This document shows positions 1-8,979 of a DNA stretch of 64,000 nucleotides, piece after piece. Below the pieces are notes generated by a model that saw only the letters and a program-made list of their open reading frames with translations, had not been told where the DNA came from and ran no database searches. Both the position numbers and the translations under genes were made by a program. The stretch is taken from positions 1 through 64,000 of the forward strand of contig JBAUII010000048.1 in NCBI GenBank assembly GCA_049682815.1, written 5' to 3'. Each line of letters opens with the position of its first letter. Positions within the stretch are counted from its first letter, which is position 1. This stretch comes from DASWID01 sp049682815 (GTDB lineage Bacteria > Desulfobacterota_D > UBA1144 > Nemesobacterales > CSP1-2).

Positions 1-7
1 GTCGGCA

Positions 8-300
8 TTCCAAAAATTGCGTTAAGAAAATCAGAAACGAAAAAATCTCCCTAAATCCCCTCTAACTCCCCTTTTATCTAAAAGGGGAGGATTTATTTGT
101 GCCCTCCTTTTTACAAAAGGAGGGTTAGCGATTAAAGGGCCCATTCTGAGAATCTGTACTTTCGTCCTTATTCAAAGGAGGATTAAGAAGGATTACCGAC
201 AGCCTCGTCCAGCGGGTGAAGGGTTGTTTCATTGTATCTGTGCTGAACCATGTCCTGACGATAGGTCAGGATCAATTCAGTATCAAGACAAAGGAGTCAG
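8..300. repeat. Intergenic repeat block 1 (C/T-rich hairpins plus a 45-bp palindrome variant)
   Basis: Positions 1-518 hold no convincing gene. The block starts with a segment (about 8-93) that recurs near 49321-49411. It contains the hairpin CCCCTTTT-atcta-AAAAGGGG (about 69-88) and a second one of the form CTCCTTTTTACAAAAGGAG. At about 228-295 lies a variant of the 45-bp palindrome found at 1818, 49528 and 60269. Here it carries an internal insertion with its own stem, TCCTGAC/GTCAGGA. I see nothing recognisable between 300 and 518. Confidence 0.7.
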
Positions 301-518
301 AACGAGAAATGAGATATTTCTTGGAGCGAGGCAGACCAAGAAGATCTTCTAGGAAAGTTATGATTTGTCGAATGAATTACGGCTACGCCAAGGCGACTTG
401 ATAAACAAATAATACCATAAACAAAACTTCATCATTATTGTTGACAAAAATTGGGCATGCGTCGGGATATTTGTCACTTGTGAAGATACAAACCCGCCAG
501 ATCCTTGCACCATGTTTC

Positions 519-1541
519 TCAGTTACCCATTTGAAGGACAACCCTAAATTTTGGCTTACCATGAAACATTCTTTCATAAGCTTCATTTACGAATTCAAGA
601 GGAAATGTTTCGACCATGGGTCTGATACCGGCAAGTTTACTGAACTCCAGCGCGTCCTCCGAGTCCTTGGCATGGCCTGAATACCAGCCTATTATCGACT
701 TTTTCCCCATTAACAGCTGAGCTGGAGCGAATTCTATCGGATCGGCCGTAAATGCGATCAGGACTAGCTTTCCATTAGCACCTAATCCGTTAATTATGTT
801 CGATATTGCTTTACTACTCGGAGCGGTTGCCAGAATAACCTTTGCTCCTCCCAATTCCTTAAGGGAATTAGCCGGATCGGTTTCATTACTGTCAATATAG
901 TGGTGTGCCCCTAACTGTGACGCCAGTTTTTCGGATTCTTTTCCTCTCGCGATTGCTACGGTGTTGAAGCCCAATTTATTAGCGTATTGAATTGCTAAAT
1001 GTCCCAAACCTCCAACTCCTAAGATGGCGACCAGATCTCCGGCATGGGCGCCGGCATGACGAAGAGAATTGTATGTAGTAATGCCTGCGCAAAGTAAGGG
1101 GGCTGCTTCGATACCGGTGAATTCATCCGGAACTTTAGCCAGACCCTCCTGATAAGCGATCATATATTCACCAAAACCACCATCATAGGTGAGGCCAGTT
1201 ATCTGCGGATTAAGGCAATTTGCAAAATCACCCGTTCGACATGGCTCGCACTGAAAACATAGACCCCCCTGCCAGCCGACTCCGACACGCTGTCCTTTTT
1301 TCCATGCCGTAACAGCTCCACCAACTTTGTCTATATAACCGACTACTTCATGACCCAGAACGCGAGGATAATCAATTGCGAATGGCAAATGACCTTCTTT
1401 AATATCAGAATCGCCATGGCATATCCCACAGGCTCCAACCTTTATTCTGACCTGTCTTTCCCCTGGTTCGGGAATGTCTCTCTCCACTATCTCGAAATCT
1501 CTACCAGGTTGGGTTATTTGCGCAACTTTCATTCTTGCCAT
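519..1541 (-). CDS. Zinc-dependent alcohol dehydrogenase
   Basis: A 340-residue medium-chain dehydrogenase that should oxidise an alcohol to an aldehyde (or the reverse) with NAD(P). The catalytic-zinc region GACGICHGDSD lies near residues 37-47 and GHEVVG near 63-68. The structural-zinc cysteine cluster, CFQCEPCRTGDFANC, is near residues 95-109. The Rossmann motif GVGGLGHLA is near 175-183. Length is normal for the AdhP/AdhA group. A strong GGGAGGT Shine-Dalgarno sequence lies nine bases before the ATG. It stands alone between repeat blocks. Substrate cannot be deduced. A second, distinct ADH is encoded at 33574. Confidence 0.9.
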   Translation of the reverse strand: MARMKVAQITQPGRDFEIVERDIPEPGERQVRIKVGACGICHGDSDIKEGHLPFAIDYPRVLGHEVVGYIDKVGGAVTAWKKGQRVGVGWQGGLCFQCEPCRTGDFANCLNPQITGLTYDGGFGEYMIAYQEGLAKVPDEFTGIEAAPLLCAGITTYNSLRHAGAHAGDLVAILGVGGLGHLAIQYANKLGFNTVAIARGKESEKLASQLGAHHYIDSNETDPANSLKELGGAKVILATAPSSKAISNIINGLGANGKLVLIAFTADPIEFAPAQLLMGKKSIIGWYSGHAKDSEDALEFSKLAGIRPMVETFPLEFVNEAYERMFHGKPKFRVVLQMGN

Positions 1542-1570
1542 TTTTTGCTACCTCCCTCAGTTACGATTTC

Positions 1571-1615
1571 AAAAAATTGGGACAGTCCACAGAGGCACAG
1601 TCTCTATTTATTCTT
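1571..1615. repeat. REP-like element, copy A
   Basis: The stretch resembles 2062-2107: both read roughly AATTGGGgACAGTCCAC..(12)..ACAGTCtCyATTT. The first copy has a degenerate stem. The second is a clean inverted repeat. A related GGGGACAGTC string occurs near 60109. It lies just upstream of the ADH start, so it may also sit in that gene's promoter region. Confidence 0.5.
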
Positions 1616-1733
1616 CCGTCATAAAATAGAGTTTAGCCAGTCTTAAATTAAGTACAAGATTGTTAGGAAATAGGGGATACGACAACGGATGAGATTGCCT
1701 GGGGCGCTGCCCTCGCGATGCCACTTGAGAGGA

Positions 1734-1772
1734 TTCCCGATAAAGCGCGTGGCAGAACGTTATTATCGGGAA
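1734..1772. repeat. Intergenic hairpin, 10-bp perfect stem
   Basis: TTCCCGATAA at 1734-1743 pairs with TTATCGGGAA at 1763-1772 around a 19-base loop. No T-tract follows on either strand, so this is not a canonical terminator. It follows a G+C-rich stretch (about 1691-1722). Function unknown. Confidence 0.5.
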
Positions 1773-1799
1773 GCATCGGACAACAAGATTTTGATCAGC

Positions 1800-2045
1800 A
1801 ATCCATAATTATTTCTGTTCTTTGTCTTGATACTAAAACGAGTTCAGCACAAGTACAATGAACCAAAAATCAAGGCTGCCGGAAATCCTCCTTAATCCTC
1901 CTTTGGAAAAGGAGGAAATTCCCTCTTTTTTAAAGAGGGATTTAGGGAGATTTTTTCGTTCCTGATTTTTTTAATACTCAATAGATCCTGACCTATCGTC
2001 AGGACATGGTTCAGCACAGGCCGCAATTTTTGGAAGGCCGTTCAA
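1800..2045. repeat. Intergenic repeat block 2
   Basis: This block is an inverted relative of block 1. It has a 45-bp palindrome copy in the minus orientation (1818-1862). C/T-rich hairpins follow (CCTCCTTTGGAAAAGGAGG near 1891-1911, then CCCTCTTTTTTAAAGAGGG). Next comes a partial copy (about 1984-2016) of the inserted segment seen in block 1. The segment with AATTTTTGGAAGGCCGTTCAA near 2023-2045 also resembles the start of block 3. The gap 1542-2122 has no gene that I can support. Confidence 0.7.
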
Positions 2046-2061
2046 GTCCTTTTCATACTGT

Positions 2062-2107
2062 AAAAAATGGGGATAGTCCACGAATGTACAGTCCCCATTT
2101 TTTTCTG
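2062..2107 (-). terminator. Rho-independent-type terminator of the P2A ATPase gene (REP-like copy B)
   Basis: On the minus strand, AAAAAAATGGGGA..TCCCCATTTTTT forms a stem ending in a T-run, beginning about 18 bases after the ATPase stop codon. The same sequence is the second copy of the element at 1571-1615, so a mobile-type repeat may have been recruited as a terminator. Confidence 0.6.
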
Positions 2108-2122
2108 ATTTCTTATCATTAC

Positions 2123-4756
2123 TTACTTTCCTACCAAAGACTTGTGTAATTGTCCTATTATAAGTGGGAGGAGACTCATTACTATAACGAGAATCCATCC
2201 CTCTTTTCCGGGATCGACCACCTTTAGCACGTCGGCGAAACTAGGTATATAAACAGCGCATAAAATCAAGAGTGTGCAAAGACCAAGGGCTCCCCATACA
2301 TAGGTGTTTCTCGTTATATCATTCTTAAAAATCCCCGACCCTATATCACGCATATTAAAAACATGCCAAAGCTGCACAAATGCCAAAGTTAGGAACGACA
2401 CGCTAACAGCTTGCTTTACTTCCATATTAAGCCATTTCAACGCTAGAAGCAGCGCACCCAGAACCGATAAGGTCATAATCAGTCCATATCCGGAAATTAT
2501 CAACCAATGTCCGGAAGATATTATGGGCTCCTTTGGGTCGCGAGGTGGCCTTTTCATTATCTGTGGATCTCCTTCACCCACGCCCAGAGCAAGGGCCGGG
2601 AAAACATCCGTGACGAGATTTAGGAAAAGAATCTGTAGGGGAAGAATTGGAAGGGGTATAGCGGCAAGTGATGCGAGAAACACAACCATTATTTCACTTG
2701 CATTGCATGATAGGAGGTAGATTACGAATTTACGAATATTGCCGAAGATAACTCGCCCCTGTTCAATAGCGATAAGAATAGTTGAGAAGGCATCATCCTT
2801 AAGAACCATATCAGCAGCTTCACGGGCAACCTGGGTGCCTCTCATACCCATTGCAATCCCTATGTCCGCTTTTTTTAGCGCGGGAGCATCATTCACTCCG
2901 TCACCCGTCATTGCCACAACAGACCCACTCTTTTGATGAATGCCGATAAGATCGAGCTTTTGTCTCGGATTAACCCTCGCAAATATATGTGACTGAACCA
3001 CCTGTTGCCGTTCCGCCTCTGATAGCTGATCTGGCTTTTTAAGATCTTTCCCATGTATGACCTCAATGTCATCTCTATCAATTAAACCAACAGCCAATGC
3101 TATGTTACCCGCAGTAGAAGGATGGTCACCCGTAACCATGACAACCCGTATTCCGGACTCCCGACATTGCAGGATCGACTCTCGAACATCAGAGCGTGGC
3201 GGATCTAAAAGACAAGCAAGACCAAGAAAGGTCAGATTTTCATATGGATTGACAGTTTCATCAGAAACCACCTTGGTGGCAAGAGCCAACATACGAAACC
3301 CTTTCTGAGCGAGTTCAGTGTTACGCTCCAGCCATCTTTTTCGAAGTGACGGCGAAAGTTCATTCTTATCACCAGAACTAACAACACGGGTGCTCACGTC
3401 GAGCACAGATTCGGGAGCACCCTTCACCGCAACCCGATAGCGACCGTTTTCCTCATGAAACGTAGCCATCATATTGAGTGCGGGATCAAAGGATTCCTCT
3501 CTTACTTCGGGTGCAGTCTTAATGATCTCCTCACGATATATTCCTGCCTTTGCACCAGCAACCAGAAGGGACAATTCAAGCGGTTCACCCAAGGCCTTTT
3601 CCTCAGCCCCTTTTCTTAAAGTCGCATTATTACAAAGTACGCCTATCTCAACAATATCTCGTACTGCTTTTTCACTCAGAGGATCAATCACCTTTCCATT
3701 AAATATAAAATCTCCTTTCCTGCTTAATTGTTCGCCAGTTATCTCGAACTCTCCTGAATCAGTTTCTATCTTGGTCACTGTCATCCTGTTTTCGGTTAAA
3801 GTGCCTGTCTTGTCGGTACAGATTACATTAGTCGAGCCTAACGTTTCGACCGCAGAAAGTCGATTTATCAACGCATTACGCCTGGCCATACGCATCATCC
3901 CCCGGGCGAGAGCTATTGTTGCAACAATCGGCAATCCTTCAGGTATAGCCGCGACAGCCAGTGCGATGGCGGTCTCAATCATGAGAATTAATTCCTTTCC
4001 GCGTATGACGCCGAGAATAGCGATAATTCCAGTAATCGCCAGGGTGGCCCAAATTAGATTTTGACCAAGAAGTTCCAGTCGTCTTTCGAGCGGCGTGGTC
4101 TCTTCCTTTGCCCCTTCCACTAAAGAAGCGATCTGACCGAGCTCCGTATTTATACCTGTGGAGACTACAACCCCCTCACATGATCCCCGAGTTAGAGATG
4201 TACCCATGAATAGCATATTGGAGCGTTCCACAAGAGGAGCATCTTCTTCAATAGGCTCCGTCCGCTTTGAAACTGGGATAGACTCTCCCGTCAGAGAAGA
4301 CTCGTCGGCCTGAAGCTTTGAGGTTTCTATTAGCCTGATGTCAGATGGTACAAGGTCACCCCCCTCGAGGATCACTATATCGCCCGGTACAAGCTCTTCG
4401 GCGAAAACCTCCTGCACGTGACCATCGCGCCGAACCCTAGTATTTATTCTAACCATGCGCCTCAATGCCTCCATAGAACGCACAGCCCTAATCTCCATTA
4501 CAAAACCAATTGCCGCATTAATAAAAATCACAACTACTATCGCCACACCCTCCACAATATCTCCAAAGCCAAAGGAAACAAGAGCGGCGGTGGCGAGGAG
4601 TAGGACTATAAGACTCTTGAACTGATTGAGAAGGACGATAAAGGCGCTTTTTCCCTTCGCCTCCTTGAGACGGTTAGGTCCGTATTTTTCAAGTCTTGTC
4701 TTAACCTCAAATGTACTTAGCCCTTTAGTTGGTTCCACGACAAGATCCCTGAGCAC
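2123..4756 (-). CDS. P-type ATPase, P2A (Ca2+-transporting) type
   Basis: An 877-residue cation pump in the SERCA/PMR1-like subgroup, which usually exports Ca2+ (or Mn2+) from the cytoplasm. Visible in order are the cation-ATPase N-terminal domain (about 1-50), the actuator TGES motif (SLTGESIPVS), the M4 motif AIPEGLP, the phosphorylation motif CTDKTGTLTEN, the hinge TGDGVNDAPALKKAD, and an M6 segment with NLVTDVFPAL. The C-terminal transmembrane region is complete. The start is a GTG with AAGGAAG just upstream. I saw no better in-frame start. The next gene along the strand's upstream side is a Na+/Ca2+ exchanger, which supports a calcium-handling role. Ion specificity is inferred. Confidence 0.88.
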   Translation of the reverse strand: MLRDLVVEPTKGLSTFEVKTRLEKYGPNRLKEAKGKSAFIVLLNQFKSLIVLLLATAALVSFGFGDIVEGVAIVVVIFINAAIGFVMEIRAVRSMEALRRMVRINTRVRRDGHVQEVFAEELVPGDIVILEGGDLVPSDIRLIETSKLQADESSLTGESIPVSKRTEPIEEDAPLVERSNMLFMGTSLTRGSCEGVVVSTGINTELGQIASLVEGAKEETTPLERRLELLGQNLIWATLAITGIIAILGVIRGKELILMIETAIALAVAAIPEGLPIVATIALARGMMRMARRNALINRLSAVETLGSTNVICTDKTGTLTENRMTVTKIETDSGEFEITGEQLSRKGDFIFNGKVIDPLSEKAVRDIVEIGVLCNNATLRKGAEEKALGEPLELSLLVAGAKAGIYREEIIKTAPEVREESFDPALNMMATFHEENGRYRVAVKGAPESVLDVSTRVVSSGDKNELSPSLRKRWLERNTELAQKGFRMLALATKVVSDETVNPYENLTFLGLACLLDPPRSDVRESILQCRESGIRVVMVTGDHPSTAGNIALAVGLIDRDDIEVIHGKDLKKPDQLSEAERQQVVQSHIFARVNPRQKLDLIGIHQKSGSVVAMTGDGVNDAPALKKADIGIAMGMRGTQVAREAADMVLKDDAFSTILIAIEQGRVIFGNIRKFVIYLLSCNASEIMVVFLASLAAIPLPILPLQILFLNLVTDVFPALALGVGEGDPQIMKRPPRDPKEPIISSGHWLIISGYGLIMTLSVLGALLLALKWLNMEVKQAVSVSFLTLAFVQLWHVFNMRDIGSGIFKNDITRNTYVWGALGLCTLLILCAVYIPSFADVLKVVDPGKEGWILVIVMSLLPLIIGQLHKSLVGK

Positions 4757-5153
4757 ATCTTCCTTTTTTTTGTTGAAAGGTACGATTTGAACTCTCCTTC
4801 AATTACTCAGATTGAAAATTGTGAAGCTATTTACAAACTAATTGATAATAAACCGTCTCTATTTCCCCAATGCAACCATCATACACTTTGCAAGCAAAAG
4901 TTGAAATGTAAATCCAATGAGATATGGCTTCCCAATAGAGCTTGTCCCCTCACACACTTAGCGGGGAACATTCGACGATTACCGAGCATGGATAACCGAT
5001 AATGCTAGTGCTCACATGTTCTCGGAGAAAAACATTTAAACTAAATCATTCAAGCCGCCATTAGACGCATGAAATGTCGATCTATATCTCGACGTCCTGC
5101 AGCTATAAAGGTATTCTTAGTTCATTGAACATACTGAACCAGCTGATTAATCT
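4757..5153. other. Intergenic region, no gene recognised
   Basis: About 400 bases separate the exchanger's stop from the ATPase's start, both on the minus strand. I see no conserved element beyond a short G/C-rich inverted repeat near 4947-4967. The ATPase promoter is expected here but no clear -35/-10 pair stands out. Confidence 0.4.
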
Positions 5154-6152
5154 CTATCCCATCGTATACAAAACAAATATAGCTATAAAATAGACTACTA
5201 GAATCCCCATGGAATCCCAAGCAAATATCAGAGGTTTTTTGCTGGCCCTATAGGTCAAACCTATGATAGCGATAGCTGTCATCGATATTGCGGAACTGGC
5301 TGTGATTATTTGTTTCTGCGCCACATAAGAAAGAATCGGTCCCTTTAAATACAAGACATCATCCAGTCCTAATATACAGCAGTTAAATAGATTACTCCCC
5401 AGGAGGTTTCCGACTGCGAGATCTACTGCCCCAATTCTAACAGCAGCTATCGTTACAACTACCTCAGGCAGCGATGTCGAAACAGCTATAAACATGGTAC
5501 CCACAAAGGTTTGGCTAAGACCAGTCACTTCGGCAATCTCTTGTCCAACATGCGGGAGATATGCAGCCGCCCCAATCAATATTACTGCATTTAAGGAATA
5601 CATCCCGTAAGCTCGTGATTTAGAAACTTTATCATACAGAAGCTCCTCAGTTATCTCCTTTACGATTTTGGAAATTCGAATCTTTTCATACAAGAAAATA
5701 ATCCTCATGGCAATAAAGTAGACAGGAATAATAATCAAACTATAGAGACCAACCCAGCCGATCGAAGTAAAGTTCGGGCCCATAAAAAGACCCAGGCTTA
5801 CCAGGCCAAGCATGAATATGCCGAAACTTGCCGAAAGGACATGCCCTTCATGAACCCTTGTCGAGATAGGCACAGAGCCGACTATCGCGTCGAGTAAAGC
5901 GATAATAAGGATATTAAACATGCAACTTCCAAGTAAATCTCCCGCCGTAATATTAGGGAGATCAAATATGGTTACAGAGCTGATGCCGGTAATTAATTCG
6001 GGCAAAGAGGTAATGGAAGCCATAAGGATAACCCCTATCCATGTTCTTCCCAGCCCCGTTTTCTCGGCGATTATGTCACCGTATTTTGCGAGCCTCGAGC
6101 CTGAAAAAAATATAATCAACGCAAGGGCTATGAATTGAATCGATATATACAT
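5154..6152 (-). CDS. Sodium/calcium exchanger family (CaCA) antiporter
   Basis: A 332-residue inner-membrane antiporter of the YrbG/CaCA type, which swaps Ca2+ for Na+ or H+. Two inverted Na_Ca_ex halves are visible. The first alpha repeat contains SITSLPELITGISSV and GDLLGSCMFNI. The second contains VSTSLPEVVVTIAAV and GNLLGSNLFNCC. The acidic Glu in each SLPE motif is the expected ion ligand. Around ten transmembrane helices are apparent and the length is normal. Together with the P2A ATPase downstream it may form a calcium homeostasis pair, although a 400-base gap argues against one tight operon. Confidence 0.88.
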   Translation of the reverse strand: MYISIQFIALALIIFFSGSRLAKYGDIIAEKTGLGRTWIGVILMASITSLPELITGISSVTIFDLPNITAGDLLGSCMFNILIIALLDAIVGSVPISTRVHEGHVLSASFGIFMLGLVSLGLFMGPNFTSIGWVGLYSLIIIPVYFIAMRIIFLYEKIRISKIVKEITEELLYDKVSKSRAYGMYSLNAVILIGAAAYLPHVGQEIAEVTGLSQTFVGTMFIAVSTSLPEVVVTIAAVRIGAVDLAVGNLLGSNLFNCCILGLDDVLYLKGPILSYVAQKQIITASSAISMTAIAIIGLTYRASKKPLIFAWDSMGILVVYFIAIFVLYTMG

Positions 6153-6258
6153 AAGGTATCTCTTAAACTTGGCTGTTTTGGATTCTAGCTATTTGAAGAC
6201 TACAGTCAGAATACTTGAGCTTGGTGTGCGGCGCGATTGGAAGCAAACGAAATTATGA

Positions 6259-8928
6259 TTAGTTAAAATCCATATAGGCCCTTGCTATGCCCTCTTCATG
6301 ATGCCAATCGATTTTAAAACCAAGTCTCTTGCATAACCTGATCATCCCCTCATTCCCGGCCATAATGTCACCCCATAACTGCGAAATGCGCCTTTCCTTC
6401 GCGATTTCTATACACAGATTGAGAAGCTTAGTCCCAAGCCCCTTCCTTTGCCATGGATCACCTACCACCACAGAAAACTCTGAGGTTTCCAGGTTCGGAT
6501 AATAATTCAGTCTGCCAACACCAAAGATTCGTCCCTCATTACGCTCACTCCCAACCGCTACTATTGCCATCTCTCGATCATAATCTATCTGGGTATAGCG
6601 GATAATCTGCTCATGAGGCATCGACTTTAGCAACTGGAAGAACCTAAATAGCATTGTCCTCTCAGAAAAAGTGTTAAAAAGATCCAACATCATGCCTTCA
6701 TCTTCCGGCTTTATGGGACGAAGCAATATTGGAACCCCGTCCCTGGTTTTCCAGTGAGTTTCATAGCGATGTGGATAAGGGGCTATCACCATGTGCTTTG
6801 GCGATTTCAATTTGCTCGGTGCGACTACGACCCTAGCATCTAAGCCTATGATATCTTTCTCATCGACTAATAACGGATTTACATCGATTTCTTTGATCTC
6901 TGGAAAATCCGTTACCAGGTGCGAAAGTCGTACTAAAATCTCTTCCAAAAACTCCTTGTTCACGGGAGGTTTGTTGCGGAATCCGCCGAGGACCTTAGAC
7001 ACCTTTGTCCCTTCAATGAGTCTCTTTGCTAAAGTGGTGTTTAAGGGGGGAAGGCCTATCGCCTTATCACCAATCACCTCTGTCATAGTTCCTCCCATCC
7101 CAAACAAAATCACAGGACCAAACAACTGGTCATACTTACTGCCTAGTATAATCTCGTACCCAGTTTTCTTGATCATTCGCTGGACGGTTACGCCTTGAAT
7201 TCTTGCGTTGGAGTCATAATTCTTCGCATTTTCTATTATCTTATTAAAAGCCTCCGCTACATCTTTAGCTGAATTAATGTCTAAAATGACTCCTCCGGCA
7301 TCGGTTTTATGTGTAATATCAGGTGAATAAACCTTAAGAACGACGGGAAATCCGATTTCGGTAGCAAGCTCAACAGCCTGTTCAGGGGACTTTGAAATCA
7401 AAGTTCGATTTACCGGTATTCCGTAACTCGCAAGGAGTTCCTTAGACTCCGGCTCTGAAAGTACATCGGGGCCACGACCCAAACATTTCTTTATAACCCC
7501 ACGGGTCTTCTCCCGATTTAAATTAAGCTCTGAATGAAGCTCCCTCGGGGTTTCCTGAAGCAGCTTGAGGTTATAACTGTATGAGTGCATTAGCAAAAAT
7601 ATGTTCACGGCCTCCTCCGGCGATCTGTAAGTGGGAATACCGGCTTTATTCAAGATAGATATACCGGCCTCAACCTCGTCACCGCCCATCCATACAGCAA
7701 AGATCGGTTTCAACCGATCGGTACGTAATTTCGATACACGGCTCGCAACTTCGGTGGCGCTGGTTACGGCCTGTGGTGTCAAAATGACAAGCAGGCCGTC
7801 AATGCCATCCGAGTCGAGACAGATGCGGACCGCATCAACGTAGCGCTCCGGCGTAGCATCCCCAATTATATCAACCGGGTTCCTCTTACTCCAGTGTGGC
7901 GGCAAGACAGAGTTAAGAAGGTTAACTGTCTTTTCGCTCAGAGGAGCAGGCTCATGTCCAAGTTCTGCCAGTTTATCCGCAGCCATCACGCCGGGTCCCC
8001 CTGCATTAGTAACTATTCCCAGACGAGGCCCACGAGGCCTTCTTTGTTTTCCTAGAGCCTCGGCACAGTTAAATAGTTCATATATCGTACGAACCCGTAA
8101 TATACCTGCACGTCTGAAGGCCGCTTCATATACATCGTCTTCCCCCGCCATTGCTCCGGTGTGAGATGCCGCAGCCTCAGCCCCGGCCTGACTCCTTCCG
8201 GACTTTAAAGCTATGATAGGCTTGATTCTAGAGACGGCTCGAGCTGCGCTCATAAACTTTTTCGCGTTCGTTAGGGACTCTACATAGAGGATGATGCTGG
8301 ATACCTCTTCGCTACTCCCCAGGTAATCTATCAAATCTCCAAAATCAACATCCGCCATTGAGCCAATACTTATAAAATGACTAAACCCTATATTCTCCTT
8401 ACAGGACATATCCAGTATAGCAGTACAAAGCGCTCCGCTTTGAGAGATGAATGCCAAACCTCCTGGAAGCGCCATCTTGTGTGAGAAACTCGCGTTCAGG
8501 GCTTGCGAAGGATGAATAACTCCCAGGGTATTGGGACCAATAATTCTTATACCGCCTTTGGCTGCTTCTTTTAGGATTCTCCCTTCGACCGCTTTTCCTC
8601 GTTCCCCGATCTCCTTCCCGCCTGCTGAAATTATTATCGCCCCTGAAATTTTCTTCTTTGCGCAATCTCGCATAATCTCCGGCACTGATTCGATTGGTGT
8701 TACGATAACGGCCAGATCTATGACGCCGTCAATGTCAATAACAGTCTTGAAAGATTTCTGCCCATTAATGGCTTTGTATTTTGGATTTACGGAATAAACA
8801 GGACCTCTGTATCCACCGTCAATCAAGTTGCGGAGGAGTATGTTGCCAAGCTTTCCTTTATTTTCGCTTGCCCCTACAAGTGCGATAGATCGTGGCTTAA
8901 AAATCCCATCCAGGTTCTTAGCACTCAT
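6259..8928 (-). CDS. Pat-type protein acetyltransferase: ADP-forming acyl-CoA synthetase domains fused to GNAT
   Basis: An 889-residue protein. An N-terminal CoA-binding and succinyl-CoA-ligase-like region spans about 1-460. An ATP-grasp domain covers about 480-700 (VVLKVYSPDITHKTDAGG). A C-terminal GNAT domain covers about 720-889, with the acetyl-CoA loop QRKGLGTKL. This is the architecture of Pat/PatZ enzymes, which acetylate Acs on its C-terminal lysine and switch it off. The predicted substrate gene, acs, lies 51 bases upstream in the same orientation. His256 sits in SHTGAMAG, the phospho-histidine motif of active ADP-forming synthetases. This protein could therefore also make acetate plus ATP from acetyl-CoA. 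Function is inferred from family and context. Confidence 0.88.
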   Translation of the reverse strand: MSAKNLDGIFKPRSIALVGASENKGKLGNILLRNLIDGGYRGPVYSVNPKYKAINGQKSFKTVIDIDGVIDLAVIVTPIESVPEIMRDCAKKKISGAIIISAGGKEIGERGKAVEGRILKEAAKGGIRIIGPNTLGVIHPSQALNASFSHKMALPGGLAFISQSGALCTAILDMSCKENIGFSHFISIGSMADVDFGDLIDYLGSSEEVSSIILYVESLTNAKKFMSAARAVSRIKPIIALKSGRSQAGAEAAASHTGAMAGEDDVYEAAFRRAGILRVRTIYELFNCAEALGKQRRPRGPRLGIVTNAGGPGVMAADKLAELGHEPAPLSEKTVNLLNSVLPPHWSKRNPVDIIGDATPERYVDAVRICLDSDGIDGLLVILTPQAVTSATEVASRVSKLRTDRLKPIFAVWMGGDEVEAGISILNKAGIPTYRSPEEAVNIFLLMHSYSYNLKLLQETPRELHSELNLNREKTRGVIKKCLGRGPDVLSEPESKELLASYGIPVNRTLISKSPEQAVELATEIGFPVVLKVYSPDITHKTDAGGVILDINSAKDVAEAFNKIIENAKNYDSNARIQGVTVQRMIKKTGYEIILGSKYDQLFGPVILFGMGGTMTEVIGDKAIGLPPLNTTLAKRLIEGTKVSKVLGGFRNKPPVNKEFLEEILVRLSHLVTDFPEIKEIDVNPLLVDEKDIIGLDARVVVAPSKLKSPKHMVIAPYPHRYETHWKTRDGVPILLRPIKPEDEGMMLDLFNTFSERTMLFRFFQLLKSMPHEQIIRYTQIDYDREMAIVAVGSERNEGRIFGVGRLNYYPNLETSEFSVVVGDPWQRKGLGTKLLNLCIEIAKERRISQLWGDIMAGNEGMIRLCKRLGFKIDWHHEEGIARAYMDFN

Positions 8929-8979
8929 AATTAGTCGATTCCATTATTTGTACGTCTCAATCCGGTTTGACTCTCTTTC

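Noticed and set aside
216..401. 61-residue frame in the first intergenic gap
   Set aside because: Runs through the 45-bp repeat and its insertion; no motif or ribosome site.
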